DNA of 64,000 nt from Bacteroidota bacterium (GTDB taxonomy: Bacteria > Bacteroidota > Bacteroidia > B-17B0 > Aurantibacillaceae): assembly GCA_018267825.1 (NCBI GenBank), contig JAFDXR010000021.1:1-64000 (forward strand). The letters run 5' to 3'. The notes under the pieces are model-generated. The model ran no database searches. It saw only the letters and a program-made list of their open reading frames with translations, and was not told where the DNA came from. Made by a program: the position numbers and the translations under genes. Shown here one piece after another: positions 62,687 to 64,000 of this stretch; the stretch's first letter is position 1; each line of letters begins with the position of its first letter.

Positions 62687-63403
62687 ATGAAACTCGATAT
62701 ACTGGCCATTGGTGTTCATCCCGACGATGTGGAACTCTCTTGTTCGGGCACTTTACTGAAACACATTGCTGCCGGCAAAAAAGCCGGAATTCTGGATCTG
62801 ACCCGCGGTGAACTCGGTACACGGGGCAGCGCCGAATTACGAACCAAAGAAGCCATGGCTTCAGCAGCAATACTGGGCGTTCATGTCAGGGAACAACTCA
62901 ATATGCCTGATGGTTTTTTTGAAAACAATGAAACATACCAACGACAGATCATTGAAGTGATTCGTCGCTACAGGCCTGAAATTGTGCTATGCAACGCGGT
63001 TTCAGACAGGCACCCGGATCATGGGCGTGCCGCCAAACTTACAGCCGATGCCTGCTTTTATAGCGGCCTTGTAAAAATAGAAACCCTCGAACATGGCCAG
63101 AAACAGAGTGCCTGGCGCCCCAAAGCCGTTTATCATTATATTCAGGACAACTACATTAATCCTGATTTTGTAGTTGACATCAGTGCCTACATGGATAAAA
63201 AGATGGAATCGATTATGGCGTTTTCTTCCCAGTTCTATGACCCCAATTCCAAAGAACCGGAAACACCTATATCCAGCAAAAACTTTGTGGAATACGTGAA
63301 ATCAAAACATGCACTCATGGGGCGTTCCATTAATGCCATGTATGCCGAAGGGTATACGGTAACGCGTATTCCCGGTGTAGACAACCTTTTTGACCTGAAA
63401 TAA
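62687..63403 (+). CDS. bshB1: Bacillithiol biosynthesis deacetylase BshB1
   Basis: The 238-residue zinc hydrolase has the family motifs HPDDVEL (His11, Asp13/14), GELGTRGS and DRHPDHGRA. It removes the acetyl group from GlcNAc-malate to give GlcN-malate, the second step in bacillithiol synthesis. Bacillithiol serves as the main low-molecular-weight thiol in many Bacteroidota. bshA and bshC are not in the window. A close alternative is another LmbE-type N-deacetylase, but the spacing fits BshB1. Confidence 0.93.
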   Translation: MKLDILAIGVHPDDVELSCSGTLLKHIAAGKKAGILDLTRGELGTRGSAELRTKEAMASAAILGVHVREQLNMPDGFFENNETYQRQIIEVIRRYRPEIVLCNAVSDRHPDHGRAAKLTADACFYSGLVKIETLEHGQKQSAWRPKAVYHYIQDNYINPDFVVDISAYMDKKMESIMAFSSQFYDPNSKEPETPISSKNFVEYVKSKHALMGRSINAMYAEGYTVTRIPGVDNLFDLK

Positions 63404-63407
63404 AAAA

Positions 63408-64000
63408 TTAATTCACACGAAGCTTCTGCCCTACTTTCAGATAGTAGCGGCGATCGGTGCCATTGAGTACACAAAGTTCTTTCATGCTTAAGCCATAGCG
63501 TTTGGCAATTTCATACCAACTGTCGCCACGCTCTACAGTATGCAGGGTTGCATTGCTTGGATAGGCACAGACACCATATCTGGAGCGTTTAATGTTGATC
63601 GTATCTCCCAGCAGTTTATTTTCGGTAAAAGATACCAGGTTGGATGGATTGAGTGCATGCCCTTTGAAACGCATTTCGAAATGCAGGTGCGGCCCGCTGC
63701 TGCGCCCGGTGCTGCCACCAAGCCCTATCAATTGGCCGGAGGTCACGACCTGGCCCTGTTTCACTTTTATTTTGGAAAGATGCGCATACACGGTTTCCAG
63801 TCCGTTGTAATGCCTGATAATAACCACATTGCCGAAAGCGCCTTTATTTTTAGCGATACGTACCATGCCATCGAATGCCGCCACTACAGGATCGCCCTTG
63901 TGCAGGTTAATATCAATACCCTTGTGCATACGTCCATCGCGCCAGCCGAATTTCGAATTCACCGGGCCAATTCGCGGATGATTATATACTCCCAGAGAAT
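63408..64000 (-). CDS. M23-family peptidase with C-terminal LysM (5' end beyond the window)
   Basis: On the minus strand the frame enters from the right edge (64000) and ends at 63408, giving about 197 residues. It contains the LytM/M23 zinc motifs HKGIDI and HLHFE with GLETVYAHLS between them, then a LysM peptidoglycan-binding domain (VERGDSWYEIAKRYGL). Such enzymes cut peptide cross-links or activate amidases. A GTG at 63962 could be read as a start, but the frame stays open upstream with sensible residues, so the gene is truncated by the window. It converges with bshB1. Confidence 0.9.
   Translation of the reverse strand, partial: SLGVYNHPRIGPVNSKFGWRDGRMHKGIDINLHKGDPVVAAFDGMVRIAKNKGAFGNVVIIRHYNGLETVYAHLSKIKVKQGQVVTSGQLIGLGGSTGRSSGPHLHFEMRFKGHALNPSNLVSFTENKLLGDTINIKRSRYGVCAYPSNATLHTVERGDSWYEIAKRYGLSMKELCVLNGTDRRYYLKVGQKLRVN

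Overview
The window looks like a chromosomal segment of a Bacteroidota bacterium, probably from a Chitinophagia, Sphingobacteriia or Flavobacteriia-like lineage. Evidence includes type IX secretion (T9SS) sorting domains of types A and B, a PorP/SprF-family protein, GldF/GldG gliding transporter genes, TPR-linked sensor proteins, BshB1 of bacillithiol synthesis, MqnE of futalosine-type menaquinone synthesis, and promoters of the Bacteroidota kind (TTG, about 19 bp, TAnnTTTG). It reads as ordinary core chromosome. I see no rRNA, tRNA, CRISPR array, phage genes or transposase.

Layout. 0-6.2 kb: yajQ, a lipoprotein VanX-like dipeptidase, a T9SS cargo protein, and a TPR histidine kinase with its LuxR-type regulator. 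6.1-12.7 kb: a minus-strand operon in which a sugar epimerase, an asparagine-synthase-like amidotransferase and a glycosyltransferase lead into bioD, bioA and a queuosine-precursor transporter. 12.8-14.8 kb: the remnant of a T9SS cargo gene, then a LytTR/LytS-type pair. 14.9-24.9 kb: argS, a membrane PH-like protein, a PorE-like TPR/PD40/OmpA protein, a thioesterase, a split 5'-nucleotidase pair, dnaA and a PorP/SprF protein. 24.9-33.2 kb: three tandem TPR-SpoIIE phosphatase sensors and paaZ. 33.3-38.7 kb: a DUF4476 protein, an OmpR-type regulator, a secreted M43 metalloprotease, mqnE and a TlpA-like thioredoxin.

38.8-46.8 kb holds an envelope-biogenesis run: three parvulin/SurA-type genes, a MoxR ATPase, a helical protein and a second PD40 protein ending in a SPOR domain. 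A 21-bp minisatellite with about 17 units fills the convergent gap at 46.9-47.3 kb. 47.3-55.7 kb is minus strand: gldFG, then ccmBCDEF with a DUF2520 protein and kdsC. 55.7-64 kb: a giant T9SS type B protein, a membrane-anchored glutathione peroxidase, a small cluster with an MbnP-like protein (possibly metal-related), a PKD/T9SS protein, bshB1, and an M23/LysM peptidase cut by the right edge.

The common theme is the cell envelope: secretion to and folding in the periplasm and outer membrane, signal sensing through periplasmic TPRs, and cytochrome c maturation. I found no clear-cut new system. The items most worth a second look are the three-gene TPR-phosphatase array, the minisatellite, the Cys-type CcmE, the metal-like cluster with a 45-residue ORF, the envelope-glycan/biotin operon and the orphan sorting-domain remnant.
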